DNA of 64,000 bases, taken from positions 36,520-100,519 of the forward strand of contig VXRJ01000010.1 of NCBI GenBank assembly GCA_009838525.1, written 5' to 3'. The position numbers and the translations under genes were made by a program. Each line of letters starts with the position of its first letter. The stretch's first letter is position 1. The stretch is from Acidobacteriota bacterium (GTDB taxonomy: Bacteria; Acidobacteriota; Vicinamibacteria; Vicinamibacterales; UBA8438). Shown here piece after piece: positions 24,524 to 33,490 of this stretch. Below the pieces are notes generated by a model. That model did no database searches and had not been told where the DNA came from. It saw nothing but the letters and a program-made list of their open reading frames with translations.

Positions 24524-26002
24524 TTACGACAGGATGCCTCGGATGGGATGGCCGTCGACGTCGGTCAGCCGGAAATCGCGGCCGCCGAACCGGTAGGTGA
24601 GGCCGGTGTAGTCGAGACCGAGCAGGTGGAGCACCGTGGCGTGGAGGTCGCGCACGGTGTGGGCGTTTTCGACCACGCGGTAGCCGTACTCGTCGGTCTG
24701 GCCGTAGATGAAGCCCTTCTTGAGGCCGCCGCCGGCGAGCCAGAGGCTGAAGCCGTAGGGGTTGTGGTCCCGGCCGTTGGTCCCCTGGATGAACGGCGTG
24801 CGGCCGAACTCGCCGCTGAAGATGACCAGCGTCTCGTCGAGCAGGCCGCGCGAGCGCAGGTCCTTCACGAGACCGGCAACCGGCTGATCGACGGTTAGCG
24901 CATTGGCGGTGTGGCCCTCTATCAGCTTGGTGTGCTGATCCCAGGGATTGGCCGCCTGCCCCATGCCGTCGGTCCCCACCATCGTCAACTCCACGAAGCG
25001 GACGCCTCGCTCCACGAGGCGGCGCGCCACGAGGCACTGGCGGCCGTAGGCGGCGGTCGACGCGTTGGGTGAGTCCATCCCGTACAAGCGCTGGGTCGCC
25101 TCGGTCTCGCCGCTCAAGTCGGTAAGCTCGGGCACCGCCGTCTGCATCCGGTAGGCGATCTCGTAGTTGTCGATCGCCGCTTCGACCCGCGGCTCATCGC
25201 CGGTCCGGTCGAGAAAGCCGCGGTCGAGGTCGTCGATCACCGACAGCCGGGCGCGCTGCGCATCGTCCGATTCCGCCGGCCGGACGTTGTGCAGCGGCGT
25301 CGCCTGCCCCGGGTAGATGAGCGAGCCCTGGTGGACCGCCGGCAGGAAGCCGTTGCCGTACACCTGGATGCCGCCGAGCGGGATGCCGCCGCTGCCAAGC
25401 ACGACGAATCCCGGCAGGTTCTGGTTTTCGGTGCCGAGGCCGTAGGTGATCCAGGCGCCCATGCTGGGGAAGCCGGTGAACGGCATGCCGCAATGGAAGT
25501 AGAAGTTCGCCTGGGCGTGCTCCATGAACGGCGCGGTCATCGATCGGATGACGGTCAGCTCGTCCGCCACGCCGCCGATGTGCGGGAAGAGCGCGCTGAC
25601 CGGGATGCCGCTCTGGCCGTAGTTGGTGAACTCCCACGGGCTGGGCCAGATGTTGCCGTCCTGATTGAACATCGTCCGTTCGGTCTCGAACGGCATGGGC
25701 TGGCCGGCCTCGGCGGCGAGGCGCGGTTTCGGATCGAAGGAATCGACGTGGGACAGCCCGCCCGACATGTAGCAGAAGATGACGTTCTTCACCTTCGGCG
25801 CAAAATCGGGCGCCCTGGCGGCCAGCGGACCGTCGGCCGAGCCGGCGGCAGGAACCGCCTGCCGCGCGAGACCGGCGTAGGCGCTGTCCGCCATCAGCGC
25901 GGTCAGCGCGAGCCAGCCGAAACCGGTGGACGTCTGCCGCAACATCTCGCGCCGGGTCAGGAAGGGGCGCACCGTCGGATGCTGGCGTGGGTCGAAGGAC
26001 AT
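24524..26002 (-). CDS. DUF1501 family protein, Tat-exported
   Basis: A 492-residue member of DUF1501, a sulfatase-like fold of unproven activity. A twin-arginine signal is visible (FLTRREMLRQTSTGFGWLAL, Arg17-Arg18). Family landmarks include NVIFCYMSGGLSHVDSFDPKP, FPHIGGVADELTVIRSM, FGRTPFIQGTNGRDHNPYGFS and HATVLHLLGLDYTGLTYRF. It follows the DUF1549/DUF1553 gene on the same strand with an 8-base gap. This two-gene arrangement is the classical one in Planctomycetota and relatives, implying that the two proteins work together outside the cytoplasm. Confidence 0.92.
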   Translation of the reverse strand: MSFDPRQHPTVRPFLTRREMLRQTSTGFGWLALTALMADSAYAGLARQAVPAAGSADGPLAARAPDFAPKVKNVIFCYMSGGLSHVDSFDPKPRLAAEAGQPMPFETERTMFNQDGNIWPSPWEFTNYGQSGIPVSALFPHIGGVADELTVIRSMTAPFMEHAQANFYFHCGMPFTGFPSMGAWITYGLGTENQNLPGFVVLGSGGIPLGGIQVYGNGFLPAVHQGSLIYPGQATPLHNVRPAESDDAQRARLSVIDDLDRGFLDRTGDEPRVEAAIDNYEIAYRMQTAVPELTDLSGETEATQRLYGMDSPNASTAAYGRQCLVARRLVERGVRFVELTMVGTDGMGQAANPWDQHTKLIEGHTANALTVDQPVAGLVKDLRSRGLLDETLVIFSGEFGRTPFIQGTNGRDHNPYGFSLWLAGGGLKKGFIYGQTDEYGYRVVENAHTVRDLHATVLHLLGLDYTGLTYRFGGRDFRLTDVDGHPIRGILS

Positions 26003-26010
26003 GGCTGCTC

Positions 26011-29000
26011 CTACGGCACGAAGATGAACTCCTTCAGATTGAACAGGCTATGCGCCACGTCCTGCCAAACGCCGGCATCGTACAGCAGCAGGGACGTCTC
26101 GGCGCCGCGCTCGGCGGCCACTCCGTTCAGGTAGCCGACAATGCGCGCGCGCTCGTCTTCCGCCGGCGGCCGGCCAAGAGCCCTGACGAACATGTGGTCG
26201 ATGCGTCCCTCGACCGTCCCCGCTTCTCCCTCGGCGAGACGCCGGCCCCACTCCGCTGCCTGCCCGACGACGAACGGGCTGTTGAGCAACGCCAGCGACT
26301 GCGCCGGAACGTTCGTCGTGTCGCGCTGGCCGCGCGTCGTCGCCGGCGTCGGCAGGTCGAAGACCGCCAGGAATGGGTTGTGCGAGTTGCGGCGGATCTC
26401 CTGGTAGATGCTCCGGCGGCCGTCGCCGTCCACCGGGCCGTTGTCGTCGAAGTCCTCGTTCGCGGACAGGGCCGAAGCGTAGTGGACCGGTACCGACGGG
26501 CCGTACATCTCGGGGTCCAAACGACCGGAGACGCTCAGCATCGCGTCGCGGATCGCCTCCGCGTCGAGCCGGCGCAGGTTGGCATGCTGCAGCAGGCGGT
26601 TCTCCGGATCGCTGTCCGTCGCCGCGGCCGACGGCTGGCTGTCCATCCGGTAGGCGCGGCTTAGGACGAGTTGACGGACGAGCTGTTTGACCGACCACCC
26701 GTCCCGGACGAATTCCGACGCGAGGTGATCGAGGAGCGCCGGATGCGACGGCGTATCGCCGAGGCGGCCGAAGTTGTCGACGGTGCGGACCAGGCCGTAG
26801 CCGAACAGGTGGCGCCAGACGCGGTTCACCGCAACCCGCGCGGTGAGCGGATTGTCGGACGCGGCGATCGCTTCGGCGAGACGGAAGCGTACCTGCCCCG
26901 GTTCGTCGTACGGACGCCCATCGAGTGCGGTCAGGAACGACCGCGGCACCAGATCGCCCAGGTTCGTGTGGCTGCCGCGGACGAGCAGCGGCTGATCGGG
27001 AGCCGCTTCGTCAACGACGCCCGGAGCCCGGCGCGCCACCGGCACGTCCCGTTCCAGCAGGCGGTACTGCGCGACCGGCGCCCGCAGCTCGACCAGTTCC
27101 TCCAACGAGCGCGGCAACAGGTCGGCGCGGACAAACTCGTCCAGGAAGACCGCCTGCTGTTCGGTCAACGTGTCGTCGCCCCAGGCGGCGACCGCTTCCG
27201 CGAGGCGCCGGCCAATCAGCGCCGCAAGCTCCTCCCGGTTCCCCGGCGCGCGGTCGTCCGCCGCGTCACGTTCGAAGAGGGAGCGAACCGGGACGACCGT
27301 CTCCTTCGGCGTCGCCCTTGTGTCGTGAAATACGATGCGGCTCGCCCCGATGGCCGACCGGCCGTCGGTGCGACGCACCGGCCGGTTCTGCGCACGGCCA
27401 TCCTCGGGGTCGAGGATGAACATCGTGGCGTCGTCCTGCGTCGCGAACTCGATATAGGCGGTGAAGTGTTTCCAGAAGCTGGTGTCCCACTGCGCCCAGC
27501 TCATCGCGTCCTGCTTCGGGCTGTGGCGCAGGTGGTAGATGCCGCCCCGCGGGACCGCGTAGTTCTCGATGATCAACTGCGCGAAGCTGAGGTTGCCTCC
27601 CAGCACCCGGAAGCTGATGTAGTCGCTGTCGATCCGGAAGCGGGGCGTCTGGATGACGCCGGCGTGCTTGTCCGACAGCAGGTGCGTGTAGGCGCCGGCG
27701 GGGTAGATGCCGGTAAGCAGGTTGTCGCCCCGGCGTGCGATGGCGAATTCTCCGGGGCGGGACGGAACGGCGGTGCGGCCGACCCCGTGGCCGACGGTGG
27801 CGGCGTAGTCGTCCGGATCACTCAGGTCCCAGGCGGGTTCGAACTGCTCGGCATTGAACCGCTCGCGGTCGGCCAGTTCGGCTTCCCAGTGGGCCTCGAC
27901 CTCGTCCCAGGCGTCCGGGAAGTCGGCCGCCGCCGCGAGGGCGCGCCAAGCGGCGAGGACGCTGCCGGCAACCCGCTGGGCCGCTTCCTCCGCTGCCGCG
28001 GCAGCCTGCGCCTCGACGGTCGGCGGTTCCGCGTCCTCCGCCGCCGCCGCCGCATCCGGCCCGGCCGCGTCCGGCGCCGGGTCGAGCATCGCCAGCAGTT
28101 TCCCGCTCACGTCCGCCGCGTCGCGGATCCAGCGGTCGGCCAGCGCGGCCCGGATCTCCGTCTTGAGATCCACGAGCGCGTCGCGGTTGGTTGCGAGCCG
28201 GTCGGGATCGTCGATCGCGCGCTGTGTCGGGCGGGCTCCATACAGGGTGCCGAAGAACGAGTAGTAGTCCCGCTGGCTGATCGCGTCGAACTTGTGATCG
28301 TGGCACCGGGCGCACGACACCGTCAGTCCCAGGAACGCCTTGGAGGCGACATCCACTTGGTTGTCGGTCCACTTGACGCGGTCCTCCCAAGGGTCGACGG
28401 GCTGATAGCCATGCTCGATCAGGCGGAAGTTGGCGGTGCCGAGGAGCGATTCGTTCGTCCCGGCGTCCGGATCGATGCGCGGCTCCGGAAGCAGGTCGCC
28501 AGCCAGGTGTTCGCGGATCAACTGGTCGTACGGAACGTCCGCGTTGAACGCGCGGATCAGGTAGTCCCGGTAGCGCCAGGCAGACGGGATATCGGGATCC
28601 CCTTCGCTCCCGTGCGACTCGCTGTAGCGGAACAGGTCCATCCAGTGGCGCGCCCACCGTTCGCCGAAGTGGGGCGATCCCAGGTAGCGGTCGACCAGGT
28701 CCGCCCACGCCGTCGGTGACCGGTCGGCGGTGAAGCGCGCGATCTCGGCCGGCGTGGGGGGCAGGCCGCGCAGGTCGAACGACAGCCGCCGGACGAGCGC
28801 CGCGCGGTCAGCGTCGCCGGCCGGGCTGAGTCCTGCGGCCTCGAGCCGCGCCAGGATGTACCGATCCTCTACCGTCGCCGGCCAGGCCTCGTCACGGACG
28901 GCCGGCGGCCCCGTCGCATCGACCGGCTGCCACGCCCAGTGCGTTGTGCGGCGCGCTTCGAGGTCGAACGGCTCGGAGGGATCGGGGGTGTCGGCCGCGG

Positions 29001-29397
29001 CGCGGGCCGTCGGCCAGGGAGCGCCCATCTCAACCCAGCGGGCGACGGTCTCGATCTCGGCGGCTTCGAGCGCGCCGGTCGGCGGCATCAGGACCGGGCG
29101 GCCGTGCAGCCGCTGCACGATCGGGCTGTCAGCCGGGCGGCCGGGAACAAGCGCCGGACCCGTATCGCCACCCTCCAGCATCGACTCGCGGCTGTCGAGC
29201 CGCAGACCGCCGAACGGCGTCGCGACGCTGGCGCTGTGGCAGGCGTAGCAGTTGTTGGCGAGGAGCGGACGGATCGTGGTCTCGAAGAACTCCGCCTGCT
29301 CCGCCGTGGGTGGCTGCACGGCCGGCGCCTGGGCCGCGGCCAGCCCAGCCGCGCCCGCGAATGCCGTCGCCACGGCCAGTGCCTGCTTCAGAAGCAT
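26011..29397 (-). CDS. Large secreted PSCyt1-DUF1549-DUF1553 protein
   Basis: A 1128-residue exported protein. Order: signal peptide (cleavage near AAAQ/APA), a planctomycete-type cytochrome c domain PSCyt1 with CYACHS at about residue 52, DUF1549 (about 160-370, with YILARLEAAGLSP, YLGSPHFGERWARHWMDL and a second motif CARCHDH), a variable middle with an Ala/Glu-rich stretch near 445-490, and C-terminal DUF1553 (about 820-1100, VNRVWRHLFGYGLVRTVDNFG). The two CxxCH motifs could bind haem c. It is probably co-transcribed with the DUF1501 gene that follows. Reaction unproven; a role in degrading complex polysaccharide is often proposed. Confidence 0.93.
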   Translation of the reverse strand: MLLKQALAVATAFAGAAGLAAAQAPAVQPPTAEQAEFFETTIRPLLANNCYACHSASVATPFGGLRLDSRESMLEGGDTGPALVPGRPADSPIVQRLHGRPVLMPPTGALEAAEIETVARWVEMGAPWPTARAAADTPDPSEPFDLEARRTTHWAWQPVDATGPPAVRDEAWPATVEDRYILARLEAAGLSPAGDADRAALVRRLSFDLRGLPPTPAEIARFTADRSPTAWADLVDRYLGSPHFGERWARHWMDLFRYSESHGSEGDPDIPSAWRYRDYLIRAFNADVPYDQLIREHLAGDLLPEPRIDPDAGTNESLLGTANFRLIEHGYQPVDPWEDRVKWTDNQVDVASKAFLGLTVSCARCHDHKFDAISQRDYYSFFGTLYGARPTQRAIDDPDRLATNRDALVDLKTEIRAALADRWIRDAADVSGKLLAMLDPAPDAAGPDAAAAAEDAEPPTVEAQAAAAAEEAAQRVAGSVLAAWRALAAAADFPDAWDEVEAHWEAELADRERFNAEQFEPAWDLSDPDDYAATVGHGVGRTAVPSRPGEFAIARRGDNLLTGIYPAGAYTHLLSDKHAGVIQTPRFRIDSDYISFRVLGGNLSFAQLIIENYAVPRGGIYHLRHSPKQDAMSWAQWDTSFWKHFTAYIEFATQDDATMFILDPEDGRAQNRPVRRTDGRSAIGASRIVFHDTRATPKETVVPVRSLFERDAADDRAPGNREELAALIGRRLAEAVAAWGDDTLTEQQAVFLDEFVRADLLPRSLEELVELRAPVAQYRLLERDVPVARRAPGVVDEAAPDQPLLVRGSHTNLGDLVPRSFLTALDGRPYDEPGQVRFRLAEAIAASDNPLTARVAVNRVWRHLFGYGLVRTVDNFGRLGDTPSHPALLDHLASEFVRDGWSVKQLVRQLVLSRAYRMDSQPSAAATDSDPENRLLQHANLRRLDAEAIRDAMLSVSGRLDPEMYGPSVPVHYASALSANEDFDDNGPVDGDGRRSIYQEIRRNSHNPFLAVFDLPTPATTRGQRDTTNVPAQSLALLNSPFVVGQAAEWGRRLAEGEAGTVEGRIDHMFVRALGRPPAEDERARIVGYLNGVAAERGAETSLLLYDAGVWQDVAHSLFNLKEFIFVP

Positions 29398-29470
29398 CTC
29401 GGGCCAGTTGAATGCTGCCAGAGGGGCAATGTACTACCGCCGCCAAGTGGGAGCAAACCGTGCCCGGCGC

Positions 29471-29514
29471 CAAAAAAAGAGCGGGCGTCCCATGCGCCTC
29501 GTCATGGAACGCCC
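29471..29514 (-). terminator. Rho-independent terminator for the CpxP/Spy-like gene
   Basis: Read leftwards, a 12-base-pair stem (29514-29503 with 29494-29483, one mismatch) and an 8-base loop are followed by CTC and a run of seven T (29478-29472). This is a textbook intrinsic terminator about 60 bases after the stop of the gene at 29574-30131. It lies just before the promoter region of the DUF1549/1553 gene. Confidence 0.8.
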
Positions 29515-29573
29515 ACCCGAAAGGGCTCCGCGGACAGGAGGGACAGTCCGCAGGCCCAAACTCGCGCTTGCAG

Positions 29574-30131
29574 TCATTGACGACGACGATTGCGAAAACG
29601 TTCAATCTGCCTCTCGCGCCGCTCTTCGAGTCGCTCCCGGCGACGCTCCTGCAACTCGTGCACCTCCTCGCGCTGCTCCGCCGTCAGAACCTCCAGAATG
29701 TCGGCGCGGAGCCGGGCCCGCCGGACCAGCGCGTCGGCCTCGAGTGAGGCAACGGCGGCGGCCAACTCCCGGATCCGGCCTTCCTCCACCGACTCGCCGC
29801 GCATCGCGTCCCGCAGTTCCCGCCGCGCATCGCGCATCGGCTCGCGCGCCTCGGCGGCCGCTTCCCGCGCCTCATCGCGGATCCGATCGATCCGTTCCTC
29901 CTGCGCATCGCTCAGATCGAGCCGTCGGAGCGGGAGCAGCCCGGCCCGGCCGGGACCTCCGCGGGCGCCGGGACGGAAGCCGCGCCGTTGCGTCTCGACG
30001 GCCGCCGCCGTCTCTTCCTCCGCAGACGCCGGCTCGCCGAACCACGCGAATCCGCCCTGCGTCAGGACCATCGTGACCCCCAGGGCAACGACCGCTCCCA
30101 GAACCTGCTTTCGTGTAACGTGCTTTCTCAT
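29574..30131 (-). CDS. CpxP/Spy-like periplasmic protein with LTxxQ-type motifs
   Basis: A 185-residue exported, highly charged helical protein. A signal or anchor segment lies at about residues 9-30. Two LTxxQ-like motifs are present, LDLSDAQEERIDRI (about 72) and VLTAEQREEVHEL (about 149), as in CpxP, Spy and periplasmic heavy-metal sensors. The C-terminus is almost all Arg/Glu helix. Relatives act as periplasmic chaperones or stress sensors. It diverges from an ECF sigma factor gene 135 bases away, whose operon ends in a second protein of this type. Confidence 0.85.
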   Translation of the reverse strand: MRKHVTRKQVLGAVVALGVTMVLTQGGFAWFGEPASAEEETAAAVETQRRGFRPGARGGPGRAGLLPLRRLDLSDAQEERIDRIRDEAREAAAEAREPMRDARRELRDAMRGESVEEGRIRELAAAVASLEADALVRRARLRADILEVLTAEQREEVHELQERRRERLEERRERQIERFRNRRRQ

Positions 30132-30266
30132 CGTGTGCCTCCTTCCGTGCTGCCGTGCATCCTGTGCTTACCGACTGGTCCCGGGGAGCGATTCTTCCCG
30201 GTGAATCGACGGGAATAACGAAGGAGAAGCCGCGGTCTATGGAGAACGCCAGCGCGATACGGAACC

Positions 30267-30977
30267 ATGATGATGATGACTGGCGTCGAGAGCGAACGAT
30301 GGACGGTCGGGACGAGCCTGGCAGTGGCAAGCGCCTGGCCCGATGCCGGACGGCGCGACCGAACTAGGGTGACGACTGACAAGGCCGTCTGGGCGGCCGA
30401 TCCAGCCGATGCCGAGCGCGTCGATCCGGATCGCGCCGACGTGGAGGCGGCGCGCGGCGGCGATGCCGGTGCGTTCGAGGCGTTGGTGATTCGTTACCAG
30501 GCGCGCATCGTCAGCTTCGCGGCAGCCATCGTGCACGACACGGGCGCGGCCGAAGACGTGGCGCAGGAAGCGTTCATTCGGGCTTGGAAGGGCCTGCGGA
30601 GTTTTCGGGGCGATAGCGCGTTCAAGACCTGGCTGTACAAGATCGCATCCAACGCCGCGCGGACGCATCTCGAGCGGCACGTCCGGCAGGCGCGCGTCGG
30701 CAGCGAGAGCCTGGACGACGAGGAGGCCGCGCTCCGCGCGGATGAGGTGCCGTCGGGGGCGACCGGCGTCGAGGAGACGTTGACCACCCGCGAAGCGATA
30801 GACGGCGCCCTGGCACAGTTGCCAGAGGACTGGCGGCTGGCGGTCGTGCTGCGCGACATCGAGGGACTCGACTACAAGGAGATCGCGGAGGTGACCGGCG
30901 CGCCGATCGGCACGGTCGAGTCGCGTATCTTCCGCGCACGGCGGCGGTTGCGGCCGCTGCTGTGCACGGTCAGATGA
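30267..30977 (+). CDS. ECF-type RNA polymerase sigma factor
   Basis: A 236-residue sigma-70 family factor. Region 2 spans about residues 65-135 (FEALVIRYQARIVSFA, AAEDVAQEAFIRAWKGL, FKTWLYKIASNAARTHL). Region 4 spans about 175-230 (LPEDWRLAVVLRDIEGLDYKEIAEV, quoted in two parts in the family sense, then GTVESRIFRARRRL). The N-terminal 50 residues precede region 2 and are unusual; a GTG at 30369 would give a standard-length protein of about 202 residues. The start is therefore uncertain. It is followed by its putative anti-sigma factor after 43 bases and should direct an envelope-stress regulon. Confidence 0.9.
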   Translation: MMMMTGVESERWTVGTSLAVASAWPDAGRRDRTRVTTDKAVWAADPADAERVDPDRADVEAARGGDAGAFEALVIRYQARIVSFAAAIVHDTGAAEDVAQEAFIRAWKGLRSFRGDSAFKTWLYKIASNAARTHLERHVRQARVGSESLDDEEAALRADEVPSGATGVEETLTTREAIDGALAQLPEDWRLAVVLRDIEGLDYKEIAEVTGAPIGTVESRIFRARRRLRPLLCTVR

Positions 30978-31020
30978 CGGTCGTCCCGACGAGAACACAA
31001 TGAGAGACGGGAGCGGAACC

Positions 31021-31554
31021 ATGACGTGCGAACAGGCGGAGTCGTTGCTCGTGCGCGCCGCCGAGGGGACGCTCGATACGAAGCGGCAGGCTGCGCTGGA
31101 TCTACACGTGGCCGGGTGTGCGGCGTGCCGCGACGAGCTCGACGCGCAGCGCTCGGCTCGCGCCCTGTTGGCGGCGCGGCCCGATGCGGCCGTGCGCCCC
31201 GGCTTTGCAACGCGAGTCATGGCCAATCTGCCGGCGCAGGATCCGGCTGGCGCGCTCGACGCTGCCGCCGTGGCAGGCGGCGCCTGGCTCGACCTGCTGA
31301 ACTGGCGGGTCTGGACGATCCGGCTGGCTCCGGTCGCCGCGACGCTGGCGGTGGCCGCCACGCTCGGCTTCGGGTCCGCAACCAACGGTGCGGACGAGAC
31401 TGCGGCGGCGGGCGAGGCAATCGCCTTCACCGACCTCGCCGCCGCGTGGGCGACCGACGACGGAGCCAACGACGCGGTGATGCGGCTCTGGCAGGACGAG
31501 GTGGACGCCGAGGGCGACGACCTGTTGATCGATCTGCTGCTTGCCGGGCAGTAG
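31021..31554 (+). CDS. Zinc-finger anti-sigma factor, membrane-anchored
   Basis: A 177-residue protein with the ZAS-type motif HVAGCAAC (His29, Cys33, Cys36), as in RsrA/ChrR-type anti-sigma factors that bind their ECF partner. One hydrophobic segment lies at about residues 98-118 (LAPVAATLAVAATLGFG), so the sensor tail is probably periplasmic. ATG 31021 is preferred because GGGAG lies 7 bases upstream; an in-frame ATG at 31000 exists. The C-terminus is acidic (EVDAEGDDLLIDLL). It stops 7 bases before the next gene, so sigma factor, anti-sigma factor and Spy-like protein form an operon. Confidence 0.85.
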   Translation: MTCEQAESLLVRAAEGTLDTKRQAALDLHVAGCAACRDELDAQRSARALLAARPDAAVRPGFATRVMANLPAQDPAGALDAAAVAGGAWLDLLNWRVWTIRLAPVAATLAVAATLGFGSATNGADETAAAGEAIAFTDLAAAWATDDGANDAVMRLWQDEVDAEGDDLLIDLLLAGQ

Positions 31555-31561
31555 GGTAAGG

Positions 31562-32035
31562 ATGACCGAGATGAGACGAGAGCTATGGGTCGCCCTGTTC
31601 GTCCTGGTGATCTTCGTAACCGGATTGGCGGCGGGCATCATCGTCACTCGCTCGTCACCGTTCGGATGGTTCGGTCCCCGTCCCCGACCGCCGGCCTTTG
31701 CCGGCCGGGAGATGTCAGGCCCGCCGATGCGCGGGCGCCTGATGCAGCGGATCTCCGAACGGCTCGATCTGACCGATCAGCAGGAAGAGCGCCTGGAGCA
31801 GGTGTTCGAGGCGCGGCGGGAACGATTCCGGGCCGAGCGGGAGGCAATGCGGCAACGGATCGAAACGGAAGAGGAGACGTTCCGGTCCGAGATTGCCGAC
31901 ATCCTGACTCCGGAGCAGCTCGAGACGTTCAACGCCGTGATCGTGCGGCTGGATGACGAGCGGCGGCGGCGCGGCGGATCGGGATGGCCCGGCGGGCCGG
32001 GCGGACGCGGGCCGCTGCGCGCGCACGCGCCGTGA
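31562..32035 (+). CDS. Membrane-anchored Spy/CpxP-like protein (periplasmic heavy-metal sensor type)
   Basis: A 157-residue protein with an N-terminal membrane anchor (about residues 7-28, LWVALFVLVIFVTGLAAGI) and a helical periplasmic domain with two LTxxQ-type motifs, LDLTDQQEERLEQVF and ILTPEQLETFNAV. The tail is Gly/Pro/Arg-rich. It matches periplasmic heavy-metal sensor / Spy-like proteins. It follows the anti-sigma gene by 7 bases and is probably the third gene of that operon. ATG 31562 is used; the frame's 31541 start overlaps the anti-sigma gene. Confidence 0.83.
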   Translation: MTEMRRELWVALFVLVIFVTGLAAGIIVTRSSPFGWFGPRPRPPAFAGREMSGPPMRGRLMQRISERLDLTDQQEERLEQVFEARRERFRAEREAMRQRIETEEETFRSEIADILTPEQLETFNAVIVRLDDERRRRGGSGWPGGPGGRGPLRAHAP

Positions 32036-32038
32036 CCG

Positions 32039-32135
32039 GCGCGTTGGAAGTTTCGCTGGCGCGAGCGCGCCCGCCGGGCGCGTCGGAAGTTTCGCTGGCG
32101 CGAAACTTCTAGAGGCCGGGCCGCCGCCCGGCACC
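32039..32135. repeat. Complex intergenic repeat: two 26-base direct copies plus hairpins
   Basis: Bases 32039-32064 and 32078-32103 are 26-base direct repeats with one difference. Between them, CGCGCCC/GGGCGCG (32066-32082) forms a 7-base-pair hairpin that recurs at 45880-45897. The second copy extends into a perfect 10-base-pair palindrome, GAAGTTTCGC/GCGAAACTTC (32086-32109). A GC-rich hairpin (GCCGGGC/GCCCGGC) follows at about 32115-32133. It fills the gap between the sigma operon and the MBOAT gene. Confidence 0.65.
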
Positions 32136-32151
32136 GGTAGACTTACCGCCC

Positions 32152-33453
32152 GTGGCCAACTGGGGAATCGCCGCGGGTGGGCTGCTGCTGCTCGCGGCGG
32201 CGGACCCCTGGTTCGCAGGCGTTGCCGCGGCCCTCGCCTTCCTGCTCTATCTGCTCGGCCGCGGCATCGGCGCCGCGAACCGCCGCGACCGGGTGAGCGC
32301 TGTGCCGGAGCTCTGCTTCGCGTTCGCGATCACGCTCTACCTGGCGCTTCTCATCTTCTACCGCTTTCCGGTTTCCGTTTCGTTCCTCGACTCGGCCCGC
32401 GGCGCCGACCTGGTGGAGTGGCGCGGTCCGTTCGACGGCGCACCGTTCGCGGTGCCAGGCCTGCTGGCGACGTTCGGCCTCTCGGTCTTCGTCTGGCATG
32501 GGCTCTCGTACATCGTCGACCTCTACCGGGGCAACGCGACGGCCAGCCGGAACCCAGGGCAGACGCTCGCCTATCTCTTCTTTTTTCCTTCACTCCTTGC
32601 CGGACCGACGCTGCGTTACCACGACCTCTACGCGCCGCTCGCCACCCGCGAGCCGAGCATGGCGGCGGCGGCGTACGGCGTGCGGCGGATCACCATCGGC
32701 CTGGTGAAGGTGTTGCTGATCGGCCGCACGCTGGCGGTTCCGGCCGAGGCGGCGCTCCGGGCGGCGCCGGACGAATTGAGCGCGACGCTCGCCTGGGCGG
32801 GGCTCGCCTGTTTCGGCCTGCAGGTCTACTACGACCTGTCCGGCGTCGCCGACATAGCGCTCGGCCTCGGACGGATGCTCGGCTTCCGGCTGCCCGAGAA
32901 CTTCGACTGGCCCTATGCGGCGGATTCGCTCGACGGATTCTGGCGCCGCTGGAACGTAACGCTGGTCGCATGGTCCGGCACCTACCTGCGGGTGCCGCCG
33001 CTCCTCGCCTTCGTCGCCGTAGCCGCCTGGCACGGCGCCGCGGCGCCGCTCTTCGCCTGGGGCGCCCTCCAGGGCGGACTCGTCTGGCTGGAACGGACGC
33101 GCTGGTGCGGAGCTCGCCTCCGGCAACTGCCGAAGGCCGCGCGCCATGCCTGGGTGATAGCCGCAGTGACGCTCGGCTGGGTTCTCTTCCGCGCAGAGAC
33201 GTTCACCGGCGCCGGATTCTACGTCGCCGCGCTTGCCGGCTTCGGGGGGGCGCCGATGCCCGGCGCGCCCAACCCGATCACCCTCTGGACGATGGCCGTC
33301 TTCGTCGTGGGCGCGGTGGGTGCGGCCCCACTCCTGCCGGCGGTCAGCCGCTGGACCGTGACGGTCGACGCGCTGGCGACGGCGGTGCAGATGATCGTCA
33401 CGGCCGCCGTGATGTTCGTGCGGACGCGGCTGGGTGGACGGCGCCGCCGGTAG
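32152..33453 (+). CDS. MBOAT family O-acyltransferase (AlgI-like)
   Basis: A 433-residue polytopic membrane protein with about ten hydrophobic segments. The AlgI/MBOAT signature is clear: YYDLSGVADIALGLGRMLGF, LPENFDWPY and DSLDGFWRRWNVTL at about 225-270. The expected catalytic histidine lies in VAAWHGAAAPLF (about 285-296). Members transfer acyl groups to extracellular polysaccharides or lipids. The GTG at 32152 is the only sensible start. No AlgJ/AlgX/DltD-like partner is visible, so the acceptor is unknown. At 433 residues it is slightly shorter than AlgI (about 520). Confidence 0.85.
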   Translation: MANWGIAAGGLLLLAAADPWFAGVAAALAFLLYLLGRGIGAANRRDRVSAVPELCFAFAITLYLALLIFYRFPVSVSFLDSARGADLVEWRGPFDGAPFAVPGLLATFGLSVFVWHGLSYIVDLYRGNATASRNPGQTLAYLFFFPSLLAGPTLRYHDLYAPLATREPSMAAAAYGVRRITIGLVKVLLIGRTLAVPAEAALRAAPDELSATLAWAGLACFGLQVYYDLSGVADIALGLGRMLGFRLPENFDWPYAADSLDGFWRRWNVTLVAWSGTYLRVPPLLAFVAVAAWHGAAAPLFAWGALQGGLVWLERTRWCGARLRQLPKAARHAWVIAAVTLGWVLFRAETFTGAGFYVAALAGFGGAPMPGAPNPITLWTMAVFVVGAVGAAPLLPAVSRWTVTVDALATAVQMIVTAAVMFVRTRLGGRRRR

Positions 33454-33490
33454 GCGGATGCGGCAACGCCGTGGCTAACGGGGCGCCGTG

